This document shows, piece by piece, positions 42,032 to 50,587 of a stretch of DNA of 64,000 nucleotides. Origin of the DNA: an uncultured Latescibacterota bacterium (GTDB lineage Bacteria > Latescibacterota > UBA2968 > UBA8231); NCBI GenBank assembly GCA_951813615.1, contig OX638377.1, positions 1,302,001-1,366,000 on the forward strand, written 5' to 3'. Below the pieces are notes generated by a model. The model was not told the DNA's origin. It searched no databases and saw only the letters and a program-made list of their open reading frames with translations. A program made the position numbers and the translations under genes. Each line of letters opens with the position of its first letter. Within the stretch, counting starts at the first letter, position 1.

Positions 42032-43531
42032 ATGTTTTGCGCCTTTCTCCTGCTGTTTATGCTGATTCTCCATGTCAACCAACCAGCCGCCGCTCTTGAG
42101 CGCAGTACCCCCGAGGCTCAGGGTATCTCCAGTCGGGCCATTCTCGGCTTCGTCGATGCGGCCGAGGATTCGATCGATGCCCTGCACAGCTTTATGCTGC
42201 TGCGCGGAGGGAAAGTGGCGGCCGAGGGCTGGTGGTACCCCTACAACCCCGACAGCCCCCATCGCCTCTACTCGCTGAGCAAAAGCTTCACCGCCACCGC
42301 GGTGGGTTTGTCGGTCGAGGAAGGGCTGATGAGCCTCGACGACTTGGTCCTCGACTACTTTCCCGAGGAAGCTCCTGCCGAGCCGGACGAAAACCTGGCG
42401 GCGATGCGCGTGCGGGATCTGCTGCGCATGAACACCGGTCACCTGAAGGAGCAGGCCGACGCCTTCTGGTCGACCGAGCGGGACACTTGGGCTGAGTCCT
42501 TTCTCGCCGTGCCGGTGGGCCTCAAGCCCGGGACCCACTTCGTCTATAACACGGGAGCTACCTACATGGCCGGCTTGATAGTTCAGCGGTTGACGGGGGG
42601 GACCCTGATCGACTACCTGACACCGCGGCTCTTCGCGCCCCTGGGGATCGAGGGTGCCACCTGGCAGAGCGATGACGAGGGCTACAACGTCGGCGGCTGG
42701 GGACTGAAAGTTCGCACCGAGGATATCGCCCGCTTCGGCCAGTTGCTGCTACAGCGGGGGATGTGGGATGGCCGACGGCTGCTCCCAGAGTGGTGGGTGG
42801 CGGAGGCTACCACCTTGCAGACCGCGAATGGCAGCGACCCCGACAGCGACTGGGACCAGGGGTACGGCTACCAGTTCTGGCGCTGCCGGTACAATGCCTA
42901 CCGGGGCGACGGTGCCTTCGGCCAGTACTGCATCGTCATGCCCGATCAGGACGCAGTGATGGCCATCACCGCCGGCGTGAGCGACATGCAGCAGGTGCTC
43001 GATCTAGTCTGGGATCACCTGCTGCCGGCGATGGAGAATGAAGCCCTGCCGTCGGTCGATAACGGCCCGCTGGCCGAGCGGTTGGGGGACCTGTCCCTCG
43101 CGCCGCAAGAAGGGTTGTCCACCTCCGCGCTGGCTGGCAAACATTCGGGGCGGAGGTTCCTGTTTGCGCCCAACGAGCGCAACCTGCGGGCGGTCACCTT
43201 TGCTTTCGGCGAGGAGGAAACGCTGGTGACCGTCGAGGACACGTCTGGCGGCGAGCATCCCATCCGCATCGGCCACGGGGCTTGGGTAGAGGGCAGCACC
43301 TCATTCACCAGCGACCATTCTCAACCGATCGCCGCCAGCGGCGCATGGAGCGCGGACGACACCTACAACGTGAGGCTCTGTTTCTACGAGACGCCCTTCC
43401 GTCCCCTACTGACTTTCCACTTCGCCGAAGATCGGCTGCTTTTCAACATGGAGTACAACGTCAGCTTTGGGGAGACGAAGTGGGAAGAGCTGACCGCCAC
43501 GGCGCAGATGGGCGAGGGAGTTGAGCGCTAA
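42032..43531 (+). CDS. Serine hydrolase, class C beta-lactamase/EstB fold
   Basis: 499 aa from the ATG at 42032, giving a signal peptide (MFCAFLLLFMLILHVNQPAAA). The nucleophile motif RLYSLSKSFTATAVG has Ser81 and Lys84; FVYNTGATYMAGLI supplies the second-motif Tyr. The C-terminal 150 residues form an extra beta domain. The family includes esterases and peptidases; a beta-lactamase role is not implied. There is no clear Shine-Dalgarno. Confidence 0.85.
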   Translation: MFCAFLLLFMLILHVNQPAAALERSTPEAQGISSRAILGFVDAAEDSIDALHSFMLLRGGKVAAEGWWYPYNPDSPHRLYSLSKSFTATAVGLSVEEGLMSLDDLVLDYFPEEAPAEPDENLAAMRVRDLLRMNTGHLKEQADAFWSTERDTWAESFLAVPVGLKPGTHFVYNTGATYMAGLIVQRLTGGTLIDYLTPRLFAPLGIEGATWQSDDEGYNVGGWGLKVRTEDIARFGQLLLQRGMWDGRRLLPEWWVAEATTLQTANGSDPDSDWDQGYGYQFWRCRYNAYRGDGAFGQYCIVMPDQDAVMAITAGVSDMQQVLDLVWDHLLPAMENEALPSVDNGPLAERLGDLSLAPQEGLSTSALAGKHSGRRFLFAPNERNLRAVTFAFGEEETLVTVEDTSGGEHPIRIGHGAWVEGSTSFTSDHSQPIAASGAWSADDTYNVRLCFYETPFRPLLTFHFAEDRLLFNMEYNVSFGETKWEELTATAQMGEGVER

Positions 43532-43594
43532 ACCATAAGACGGGGAGACGGGCTCGAAGATGGGCCTCCTCCTCGCCGAGACAAGGACTTCACC

Positions 43595-44590
43595 ATGAAA
43601 TTTGGCATCATTGGCTGCGGCTCCATAGCCGAGAATTCGTTCGGGCCGAGCCTGCTAACTTCGGAACGGACCGACCTCGTCGCTGTCTGCCGTCGCGACC
43701 TCGAGGCAGCTAGGGTATTCGCGGCGCGATTTAATGGCCCGCGCGCGTATAGCTCGGCGGCGGAGCTGGTGCGCGACGACCGGGTGGAGGCTGTCATCGT
43801 GTCGACGCCGACCGATACCCATTGCGAGTACACCTGCTTGGCGGCGGAGCACGGAAAGCACGTACTGTGCGAAAAGCCGATGGCGAGAAACGCCGCCGAG
43901 TGTCGCGCAATGATCGCTGCGTGCCGGGCTCACGGCGTGACCCTGGCGGTCGCCTACCGCCGGCGCACCTGTCCGCAAGTGGTCGCGGCCAAGCGGTTGA
44001 TCGCTGCGGGCCGCATCGGCCGGGTCGTTTTCGCGCGCACCCATTACAGCGGGCGCTGGGATCCGCAAGCGGGGGATTGGCGGATCGAACCGGGCATCGG
44101 CGGTGCCCTGATGGAAATGGCGTCTCATCGCATCGAAGTGCTGTTGAACTTCGGCGGTCGGCCGCAGTCGGTGAGCGCCGTAGTTGACGCGGTCGACCAC
44201 GACTGGCCCGTCGATGACACCGACGCCCTGATCGTGCGCTTCGAGGGTGGCGGGATCGGCATGCACTCGACGATCCTGACCTCGCCACCGCGTCACGACT
44301 TTGCCCAGATCGACGGCGATGGCGGCAGGATACTGATTGACCCGCTGGAGTTGACGGCGGATCACCTGATTCTGGAGTTGCCCGATGGAACTGAGAGGAT
44401 TGAGGTGGAGCCGCTGCAGGAGAAGCTGTTCGATCTGCCGATGATTGAGGATTTCGCCGCCGCCGCGGAGCGCGGTGAAAAACCGGTCTGTGACGCGGAG
44501 AGCGGCTACTGGGTGCAGGCGGTTTCCGACGCCGCCCTCGCCTCATCGAGTTCAGGTGCTGCGGTCGCCGTCGAACCGCTGGGTTCTTGA
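43595..44590 (+). CDS. Gfo/Idh/MocA-family oxidoreductase
   Basis: 331 aa. The Rossmann loop is MKFGIIGCGSIAENSF and the catalytic motif is HVLCEKPMARNAAECRAM. The C-terminal part has GDWRIEPGIGGALMEMASHR with the conserved His. It follows the serine hydrolase by 63 bases and converges on a dioxygenase gene 9 bases away. Likely a sugar or inositol dehydrogenase. Confidence 0.9.
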   Translation: MKFGIIGCGSIAENSFGPSLLTSERTDLVAVCRRDLEAARVFAARFNGPRAYSSAAELVRDDRVEAVIVSTPTDTHCEYTCLAAEHGKHVLCEKPMARNAAECRAMIAACRAHGVTLAVAYRRRTCPQVVAAKRLIAAGRIGRVVFARTHYSGRWDPQAGDWRIEPGIGGALMEMASHRIEVLLNFGGRPQSVSAVVDAVDHDWPVDDTDALIVRFEGGGIGMHSTILTSPPRHDFAQIDGDGGRILIDPLELTADHLILELPDGTERIEVEPLQEKLFDLPMIEDFAAAAERGEKPVCDAESGYWVQAVSDAALASSSSGAAVAVEPLGS

Positions 44591-44599
44591 GGGTGGTCG

Positions 44600-45691
44600 C
44601 TACCCATCTATGGCGCGGACTTCGTCGGACCAGTCCCGCCAGATGTCGCCGTTGGTGTTATCCACTACGAGTGGATCGGGGAGGGATGCTGGCGTTTTGA
44701 GGAAACCGTAGATGGTTGCTTGGCGGATGACGTCAGTGGATGAATTTTGCCCGGCCATGTGCAAAATTTTGGTGTGCCATAAAACCACCGTGCCGGCGGG
44801 GCCGTGGCAATCGAAGGGTTGGGTATCGACCTTGATGCGTTGGATGACGGGATCGTTGTAGCCGCCGGCCTTGCGTTCTGCCAAGTGTTTGTCCGTGTGC
44901 TTTTCGCCTGCGAGAAAGGCTTCCCACTGATCGCGCCAGATCCGGCTGTGGCTGCCCGGCCACACGGTGAAGCCGCCTGAATTGGGCGGCAGGTCGTCGA
45001 CGTAGGCCGCTATTTGCAATCGCCAGCGGCCGTAGCAGGCACCGTCGGAGTGGGCACCGTGATACTCCGGCCCGGGAGACGGGCTGTTGGGCAGGGTGCA
45101 ATACAAGCCGCGCGTCCCTTGGCCGTTGAGCCACACCGGGCCGGTCTTGGGCAGGCGCAGTGCTGCCTCGGTGGTGAAGGACCCGTTCTCTGGCCACCTT
45201 TCGATCTCTTTGCCCAAGTGAGTGGCCAGCCCTCCCACCGCGTCGTCGCACATGAAGCACGGACCCGTCGTGATACCAGCGTCATCCTCTCCAGCGGGCC
45301 ACACTACCGTACCCTCACCAAGCAATTGCTCGGCGACTTGCCACAAAGCCCGGGGGGCCAAGTCGAGCATAAATTGTTCGGCACCGTTGCGGACGTAGAA
45401 GCGGTGGCCGTTGCCAGCGAAATAGGGGTCGCCGCCGATCTCGGGCCGCTGCGCGTTGAGCGCGGCGCTTTCTTCTTCGGTGAGCGGTCCCCAAGTGGAG
45501 GGATCGTCCCGCTTCATGCGGGGTAGGTGGGTTGCTATTTCGGCCCACATTGCGTCTCTGGCTTGGCCGCAGAGTTCGGGGTCGAGTACGGCGGGGAGCA
45601 CGAGGAAGCCGTCGCGCTTGAACTGGGCTATCTGGCTCGCGGTCAGGAGCGGGACTTGCTGCACGTTTGGGGTGGTTGGCGTTGGTTGCAT
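44600..45691 (-). CDS. Phytanoyl-CoA dioxygenase-like protein, long form
   Basis: 363 aa, about 80 longer than the other PhyH proteins in the window. Ligands: GAHSDGACYG with His214 and Asp216, and the distal histidine in VVLWHTKILHMAGQNSS (306 or 311) with Arg323. Insertions lie between about 60 and 200. AGGA 9 bases upstream of the ATG serves as ribosome site. Substrate unknown. Confidence 0.84.
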   Translation of the reverse strand: MQPTPTTPNVQQVPLLTASQIAQFKRDGFLVLPAVLDPELCGQARDAMWAEIATHLPRMKRDDPSTWGPLTEEESAALNAQRPEIGGDPYFAGNGHRFYVRNGAEQFMLDLAPRALWQVAEQLLGEGTVVWPAGEDDAGITTGPCFMCDDAVGGLATHLGKEIERWPENGSFTTEAALRLPKTGPVWLNGQGTRGLYCTLPNSPSPGPEYHGAHSDGACYGRWRLQIAAYVDDLPPNSGGFTVWPGSHSRIWRDQWEAFLAGEKHTDKHLAERKAGGYNDPVIQRIKVDTQPFDCHGPAGTVVLWHTKILHMAGQNSSTDVIRQATIYGFLKTPASLPDPLVVDNTNGDIWRDWSDEVRAIDG

Positions 45692-45750
45692 TGTTCTTTT
45701 CCTGTTGGGCCGGAAGTTAGGGCTGAGGTGTAGGCGTTACAAAGGGTTTT

Positions 45751-46941
45751 TTAGGGAGCTTGGTCAAGAGGCGTCGTTCCGACTTGTTCTGCGCTGTACG
45801 GTGCCTCCAGCACTTCGAGCATGGATCGTGCGCAATACACTCGATTGCGTCTCGCCTCTCCAATCAGCGCGACGATGCCTGCCGATTCCAGCCGGTCGAG
45901 GCCGCGCCGCGCCGTGGTATAGGCGACCGCTAGCCTTTGTGCAATTTCGCTCACAGTCCAGAAGGGGTTTTCGACAAAAAGCTCCAATACCTTCTCCGAT
46001 TGTCCCGATTGCATTCCGGCGAGTTGCTCCGACCAATGCTGGAACAATTCGTCAATGCGTTGGATGCGGCCAATAGCGTCCTCGGCTTGGAGTGCCACAC
46101 CGCGCAGGAAGTAGGTCAGCCACTCCTCCCACTGCCCGTTTTGAGTCACCGCAAGCAGGTGTGCGTAGTACTCCTCGCGCGTGGCTTCTAAATAGGCACT
46201 CAAGTATAGAAGTGGTGCCGGCAAGACGCCACGGGCGATGAATAGCAGCGTGATGAGTAGGCGGCCAACGCGGCCATTTCCGTCTAAGAACGGATGAATG
46301 GCCTCGAACTGCGAATGGGCGAGCGCGGCGTGTACTAGAGGGGGCAGGGTGTTGTCGTGGAGGAAGTTTTCCCACTCGCCTAGACACGCCATCAGTTCTT
46401 CGGGTGGCGGGGTAATGTAGGTGGCGTTGTTCAGGACACATCCGGGCGGGCCGATCCAGTTCTGGCTGCGGCGAAATTCGCCGGGCGTAGCCGTGTCGCC
46501 CCGCACGCCCCGCATCAGCTTTTCGTGCAGTTCGCGCACGAGGCGCAGCGACAGTGGCAACGTGTTTAGGCGCTGGATACCGAACTCTAGCGCGACGACG
46601 TAGTTGGCGACCTCGCGCATATCAGCGGAACTTTGCTCGACCTTTGCCCCGGCCTGTGAGGCAAGCAATTCGCCTAGGGTTGTCTGCGTGCCTTCAATGC
46701 GGCTGGAGAGCACGGCTTCTCGGCGCAGGAATGGCCTGATGAAGAGATGCGGGTTCGGCAGCCGCCGACCTTCGCCCGCGAGCCGGCCTATTGCTTGGTC
46801 GGCGCGGGAAAGAGCGGCGACGAGTTCTTCATCCCAGGTAATCGGTGGCGGCAGAGGTGCCGGGACGTAGGCGCGATAGCCGCTCGGACATTGGATCGTG
46901 CGACCGTGGGGTCGGCGTGTCCTATCACTGCCGAGATTCAC
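45751..46941 (-). CDS. Fic family protein with winged-helix tail
   Basis: 396 aa from a GTG. An N-terminal inhibitory helix LSSRIEGTQTTL (Glu83) is the class II type. The Fic core has the full active motif HPFLDGNGRVGR at 216-227, so AMP-transferase activity is plausible. The C-terminal region reads ENPFWTVSEIAQRLAVAYTT and looks like a winged helix DNA-binding domain. Fic enzymes transfer AMP to target proteins. An inverted repeat upstream may be its own operator. Confidence 0.9.
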   Translation of the reverse strand: MNLGSDRTRRPHGRTIQCPSGYRAYVPAPLPPPITWDEELVAALSRADQAIGRLAGEGRRLPNPHLFIRPFLRREAVLSSRIEGTQTTLGELLASQAGAKVEQSSADMREVANYVVALEFGIQRLNTLPLSLRLVRELHEKLMRGVRGDTATPGEFRRSQNWIGPPGCVLNNATYITPPPEELMACLGEWENFLHDNTLPPLVHAALAHSQFEAIHPFLDGNGRVGRLLITLLFIARGVLPAPLLYLSAYLEATREEYYAHLLAVTQNGQWEEWLTYFLRGVALQAEDAIGRIQRIDELFQHWSEQLAGMQSGQSEKVLELFVENPFWTVSEIAQRLAVAYTTARRGLDRLESAGIVALIGEARRNRVYCARSMLEVLEAPYSAEQVGTTPLDQAP

Positions 46942-46981
46942 AATGTTCCCTTATTTGCAGGTGTGAAAATAAGAATGATCC

Positions 46982-47013
46982 TTATTAGCGTTAATGCCGT
47001 AATACGCTAATAA
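46982..47013. promoter_or_regulatory. 10-bp inverted repeat upstream of the Fic gene
   Basis: Perfect arms TTATTAGCGT (46982-46991) and ACGCTAATAA (47004-47013) with a 12-base spacer, in an AT-rich island 40-70 bases before the Fic start. A shorter AATAAG/CTTATT repeat lies next to it (46968-46986). Likely operator for the Fic gene, possibly read by its own winged helix. Confidence 0.5.
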
Positions 47014-47067
47014 CATAAATCGACTATGAAATCGCAAGCACTCACGTCCGCTCCGGGTCATCAGCGC

Positions 47068-48087
47068 TCAAACGCCACCAGCGTCGGTGAGCAGGCCGAT
47101 GACAACCGCGAGCCGATCCTTGTCTTTGACCTTGGAGCGCAACGCAGTCGCTAGGGGCGTTGTGCCCTTGTCGTCTTTGGCGTTTACCTCGGCCCCACGG
47201 TCGAGCAGCAGGGCGACGATTTGGTCGAATCCCGCTTTGGCGGCGCAGTGCAATGCCGTCTGGCCCTTGTAGTTCCTGACATTGACGTCGGCCCCGGCGT
47301 CGAGCAGGGCGCGCACGCGCTGGACACTGCCGCCGCGGTCACCGCGCGACTGGAAGACAAGGGGCGGCCAGCCTCCCTCGGCGTGGTCCACATCCACGGC
47401 GACGCCGCGAGCGGTCAACAATTCGATGATCTCGGTATTGACGATGCCGACACGAGGGGCCTCGGCGTGGGTGGGATCGGCCCCGGCGTCGAGCAGGGCT
47501 TTGAGGATGTCGGCGCGATCCCGCCACACGGCAAAGCGAATCAGCCCGCCACTGTACGGCCGCGGATCGGCACCCCGCTCCAATAGCATCGAGACGATGG
47601 CGAGGTGTCCGGCGCTGACGGCGTAGTGCAAAACCGTCATGCGCTGACTGGAATCGTGTTGGACTTTTTCGGCTGTTGCCAGCTCCGGTTCTCGGTCGAG
47701 GTAGTTGGCGACTGCATCGCTTTCGCCGAGGAAGGCCGCGGTGTAAATGTCGGTCGTTGCACCGCGTGTTAGGAGGAGGTCGGCGACTGCGTGGTGGCGC
47801 TTGTAGCACGCGGCGCAGTAGGGGGAGATTTCGACTAGCAGCGGCGTGAAGTGACAGCCGCAGGCGTGGATGTCTGCGCCTTGATCGAGCAGGTAATCGA
47901 CCATGGGGAGCCGTCCCCGGTACGCAGCTTCCCACAACATGGTGCGGCCGTGCGAGCCGATGCGGGTGATCCATGCTGGCTTCAGCGCCAATACGGCTTG
48001 AACGGTTTGAAGGTCGCCGCGCCCGGCGGCAGCGACCGCGACCTTGAGAAAATCACTGATTTTTCCCGGTAGAATGGACATTGTCAC
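47068..48087 (-). CDS. Ankyrin-repeat protein
   Basis: 339 aa, no signal peptide. Eight or so ankyrin units are visible: TMLWEAAYRGRLPMVDYLLD, TVLHYAVSAGHLAIVSMLLE, and near the end GQTALHCAAKAGFDQIVALL and GTTPLATAL. It is the third gene of an operon behind a FG-GAP lipoprotein (6 bases) and a BNR protein. Ankyrin arrays mediate protein contacts; partner unknown. In sponge symbionts such proteins can act on hosts, but this one lacks an export signal. Confidence 0.85.
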   Translation of the reverse strand: MTMSILPGKISDFLKVAVAAAGRGDLQTVQAVLALKPAWITRIGSHGRTMLWEAAYRGRLPMVDYLLDQGADIHACGCHFTPLLVEISPYCAACYKRHHAVADLLLTRGATTDIYTAAFLGESDAVANYLDREPELATAEKVQHDSSQRMTVLHYAVSAGHLAIVSMLLERGADPRPYSGGLIRFAVWRDRADILKALLDAGADPTHAEAPRVGIVNTEIIELLTARGVAVDVDHAEGGWPPLVFQSRGDRGGSVQRVRALLDAGADVNVRNYKGQTALHCAAKAGFDQIVALLLDRGAEVNAKDDKGTTPLATALRSKVKDKDRLAVVIGLLTDAGGV

Positions 48088-48093
48088 CTGACC

Positions 48094-49464
48094 TTATGGG
48101 CTGTAGTAGTTCCAAGTCATCTTACTGCGGCGGTAGTGGTCTTGCGACCACAGGCGTGGATAGTCGGAACCTGGATTCTCGGACTCGTTGAAGTAGATGT
48201 GGAGTTGGTTGCCGTGCAAGACGATTAGCTCTTCGCGCCAATCTCCGGCCACATCGGCGACATAGAGTCGGTCGGCCTTTTCTTTAAAGTGATGGAGAAA
48301 ACGACCGCTGATCGGATCGAAGATGCCAATATCGCCGGAGGTATGGCGCTCTTTGGCTGCGGCAAGCTGCTTGCGGTCGCCCGTCCAATCGATCTTGTGG
48401 ATGACCTCGACGCCTCTTACGGTCCAGCCCTCGGGTGCTACATCGTCCATTTGGTAATCCGCGATCTTCTCGCCCTGTGCGTCAAAGATGAAAGGCTTCT
48501 GATGTTCGTTATAGCGGCTTCGGCACCATATTTCCAGGCCCGGCCGCTCTAGGTCGAACTCGCCGACCGCTGCATTCTGGGGTTCTTGATGGCGGAAGTG
48601 CGTTTCCCAGAAGAGTTGTTCGTGGTTGTAGAGGAAAACGCGATTGCCGCCGCCTTCTTCCAAGGCGACGATTTCCAGGCCCGGTACATTGGGCAACACG
48701 TCGTAGATGAAGATCGAGTCGATGTGACCGCGCAGGGGAATTTGCAGTAAAATTTTGCCATCGGCAGAGACGACCGTTGCGCCGATTACTTCGTCCTGTC
48801 CGTCTCTATTCAGGTCCGCTAGTCGCGCGCCGTTGTGGGCACAGGAGACGAAATCGTCGCGTTCCCACAGGGGGACAAAATGGCCGCGACGGAGATCGTC
48901 TAGCGCATAGGCTGCTAGGAAGCGACCCATGCGGTAGCCTTCGACATTGGTGGTTTGGAGGAGTAGATCTTGATCTCCCGCGCCACGGAAATTGGCGACG
49001 ACCAAATGCTCCCAGCGTTGGGTGCCTTTGGGAATGGGCGGCTTTGCGCTCCACTGCTCGCGTCCTGTGGAGCCATCGACTACGTGGAGCGTGCCATCTT
49101 GGGTAAGGAATAGGACTTCGACTCGTTTATCGCCATCGATGTCTGCAGCCTGAACGCCTGGCCCGTGATGGCCGGGTAGGCCGATGCGCTCTGAGGAGCC
49201 GCCTATCCAGAGATCGGTTTCGAGTACCCAGAGTTTGCGGCCATCGTGGGCATGAGCCGTGAGATAATTGGGGACGGTGACCAAGTAATCCATGCGTCCA
49301 TCGCCATTCAGATCGGCGACAATGAGGCCGCCGGCAGAATCCTCAGGGCCGGGAATGTCCAATTGGATGACGAATGGATTTACGGGGTATGCAGGCCACG
49401 GCGACTGCATGTTTCCGGTGGTGGAACAACTGGCTAGGATTAATAGCGTCAGAAGAAGTTGCAA
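48094..49464 (-). CDS. FG-GAP/VCBS-type lipoprotein
   Basis: 456 aa. The lipobox ILASC puts the lipidated Cys near residue 13. Repeated calcium-loop-like units appear: GGLIVADLNGDGRMDYLVTV, GVQAADIDGDKRVEVLFL, GARLADLNRDGQDEVIGAT and YVADVAGDWREELIVLHG. This is the propeller of integrin-like and rhamnogalacturonan-lyase (PL11-like) proteins; a lyase function is not established. It starts 3 bases after the BNR gene. Confidence 0.8.
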   Translation of the reverse strand: MQLLLTLLILASCSTTGNMQSPWPAYPVNPFVIQLDIPGPEDSAGGLIVADLNGDGRMDYLVTVPNYLTAHAHDGRKLWVLETDLWIGGSSERIGLPGHHGPGVQAADIDGDKRVEVLFLTQDGTLHVVDGSTGREQWSAKPPIPKGTQRWEHLVVANFRGAGDQDLLLQTTNVEGYRMGRFLAAYALDDLRRGHFVPLWERDDFVSCAHNGARLADLNRDGQDEVIGATVVSADGKILLQIPLRGHIDSIFIYDVLPNVPGLEIVALEEGGGNRVFLYNHEQLFWETHFRHQEPQNAAVGEFDLERPGLEIWCRSRYNEHQKPFIFDAQGEKIADYQMDDVAPEGWTVRGVEVIHKIDWTGDRKQLAAAKERHTSGDIGIFDPISGRFLHHFKEKADRLYVADVAGDWREELIVLHGNQLHIYFNESENPGSDYPRLWSQDHYRRSKMTWNYYSP

Positions 49465-49467
49465 TGC

Positions 49468-50397
49468 TTAGATCCCGTTCGAGCGAGCGCAGGACACGGC
49501 GACAATATCAGCGGGCGCTTGCCAAAACGCAGACCAACTCTCGCCTCTATCCTCGCTGCGATAGAGCTGATCCTCGACTGCCGCCCAAGCAATCCCCTCG
49601 GCGTCAAAGGCGATGTGGAAGGTGTCGATATTGCCCTTGGCCTCGGGGAAACCGGCAAGCGCCTGGGCCCAGGTGCGGCCCGCGTCGTGCGAAAAGTAGA
49701 GCTTGCCCTGCACATCTCTGCCATGACTAGGCCCTTTGCTGACGCTGGCCAACAGGCAGTCGGGATCGCTCGGGTGGACGGCCACGGCGCGGCCATAGCG
49801 GCTTGCCAAGCCCTCCTTTCGATGCTCCCAAGAGTGGCCGTAGTCGTCGCTGGCAAAGACCGCGTCTGCGGTATTGGCGTACAGGCGTCCCTCCATAGGG
49901 GCGGTAGCTACCTGATGCACATCGGCGTGCAAGTCCGGGGTCACCGGCTCCCAGGTTGCGCCGCGGTCGGGCGAGCGCATGATGCTGCCGACGTGGATGT
50001 CGGCAAAAACCCAGTCGCCACTGTGAGCCAAGCTGCGCACGGCCGGTGGTCCGCCCCAAGGCGTGTACCAGCTCTGGCGGCATTCCAAAGCGTCAAAGGA
50101 TTCTATCCGGCGCGCTGGCTCGTCGCCGTCGAGACAGTACACGTGGGGTGGCTCGGTGCCCAGCAGCACTTGCAGCGGCTTTTCGGACAGCAGGGCGATG
50201 CACTCCACTGGATCGCCGATGCCAGTGGCCTGCGGTTGGGCTTGGCCATTGGTTAAGACAACTACTTGGCCGTCGGCTAGGCCAATGGCGGAACAATGGA
50301 CGCCCTCGTCTAGGCAGCGGATGCCGTCGATAGCCAAGCATTGCGTGGGCGTGCCATTCTCTAAAGTGAAGACCTGATTGCTGGTGGCTATGAGCAT
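49468..50397 (-). CDS. BNR/sialidase-like propeller protein
   Basis: 309 aa from the ATG at 50397 with AGGAGG 6 bases upstream. There is no signal peptide. Asp-box motifs recur: SPDRGATWEPVTP, SDDYGHSWEHRKEG, SHDAGRTWAQALAG and SEDRGESWSAFW. Such six- or seven-bladed propellers occur in sialidases, VPS10-like and photosystem-assembly proteins; no catalytic residues identified. First gene of the operon with the FG-GAP lipoprotein and the ankyrin protein. Confidence 0.8.
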   Translation of the reverse strand: MLIATSNQVFTLENGTPTQCLAIDGIRCLDEGVHCSAIGLADGQVVVLTNGQAQPQATGIGDPVECIALLSEKPLQVLLGTEPPHVYCLDGDEPARRIESFDALECRQSWYTPWGGPPAVRSLAHSGDWVFADIHVGSIMRSPDRGATWEPVTPDLHADVHQVATAPMEGRLYANTADAVFASDDYGHSWEHRKEGLASRYGRAVAVHPSDPDCLLASVSKGPSHGRDVQGKLYFSHDAGRTWAQALAGFPEAKGNIDTFHIAFDAEGIAWAAVEDQLYRSEDRGESWSAFWQAPADIVAVSCARSNGI

Positions 50398-50430
50398 GAT
50401 AGTCCTCCTGACGTTGGTTTTACAAAAGCC

Positions 50431-50475
50431 AAACCCGCCGACGCATGGCATGGCGCGCATGGTGCCGGCGGGTTT
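50431..50475 (-). terminator. Rho-independent terminator-like hairpin
   Basis: Perfect 10-bp arms AAACCCGCCG (50431-50440) and CGGCGGGTTT (50466-50475) around a 25-base loop, with T-rich DNA on both sides (GGGTTTTTG on plus, GGGTTTGGCTTTTG on minus). It separates the TIM-barrel operon from the BNR operon, both on the minus strand. Confidence 0.65.
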
Positions 50476-50587
50476 TTGTGGCAGCCTGTTAAGTCGTATG
50501 AAACTAAGCTGGTTCAACTCTGTCAAGGCATCTTTGCTGAGGACAGGGCGAAAAAAAGGGAGCCTTGGTTGGTTTCACCGCACCTTC

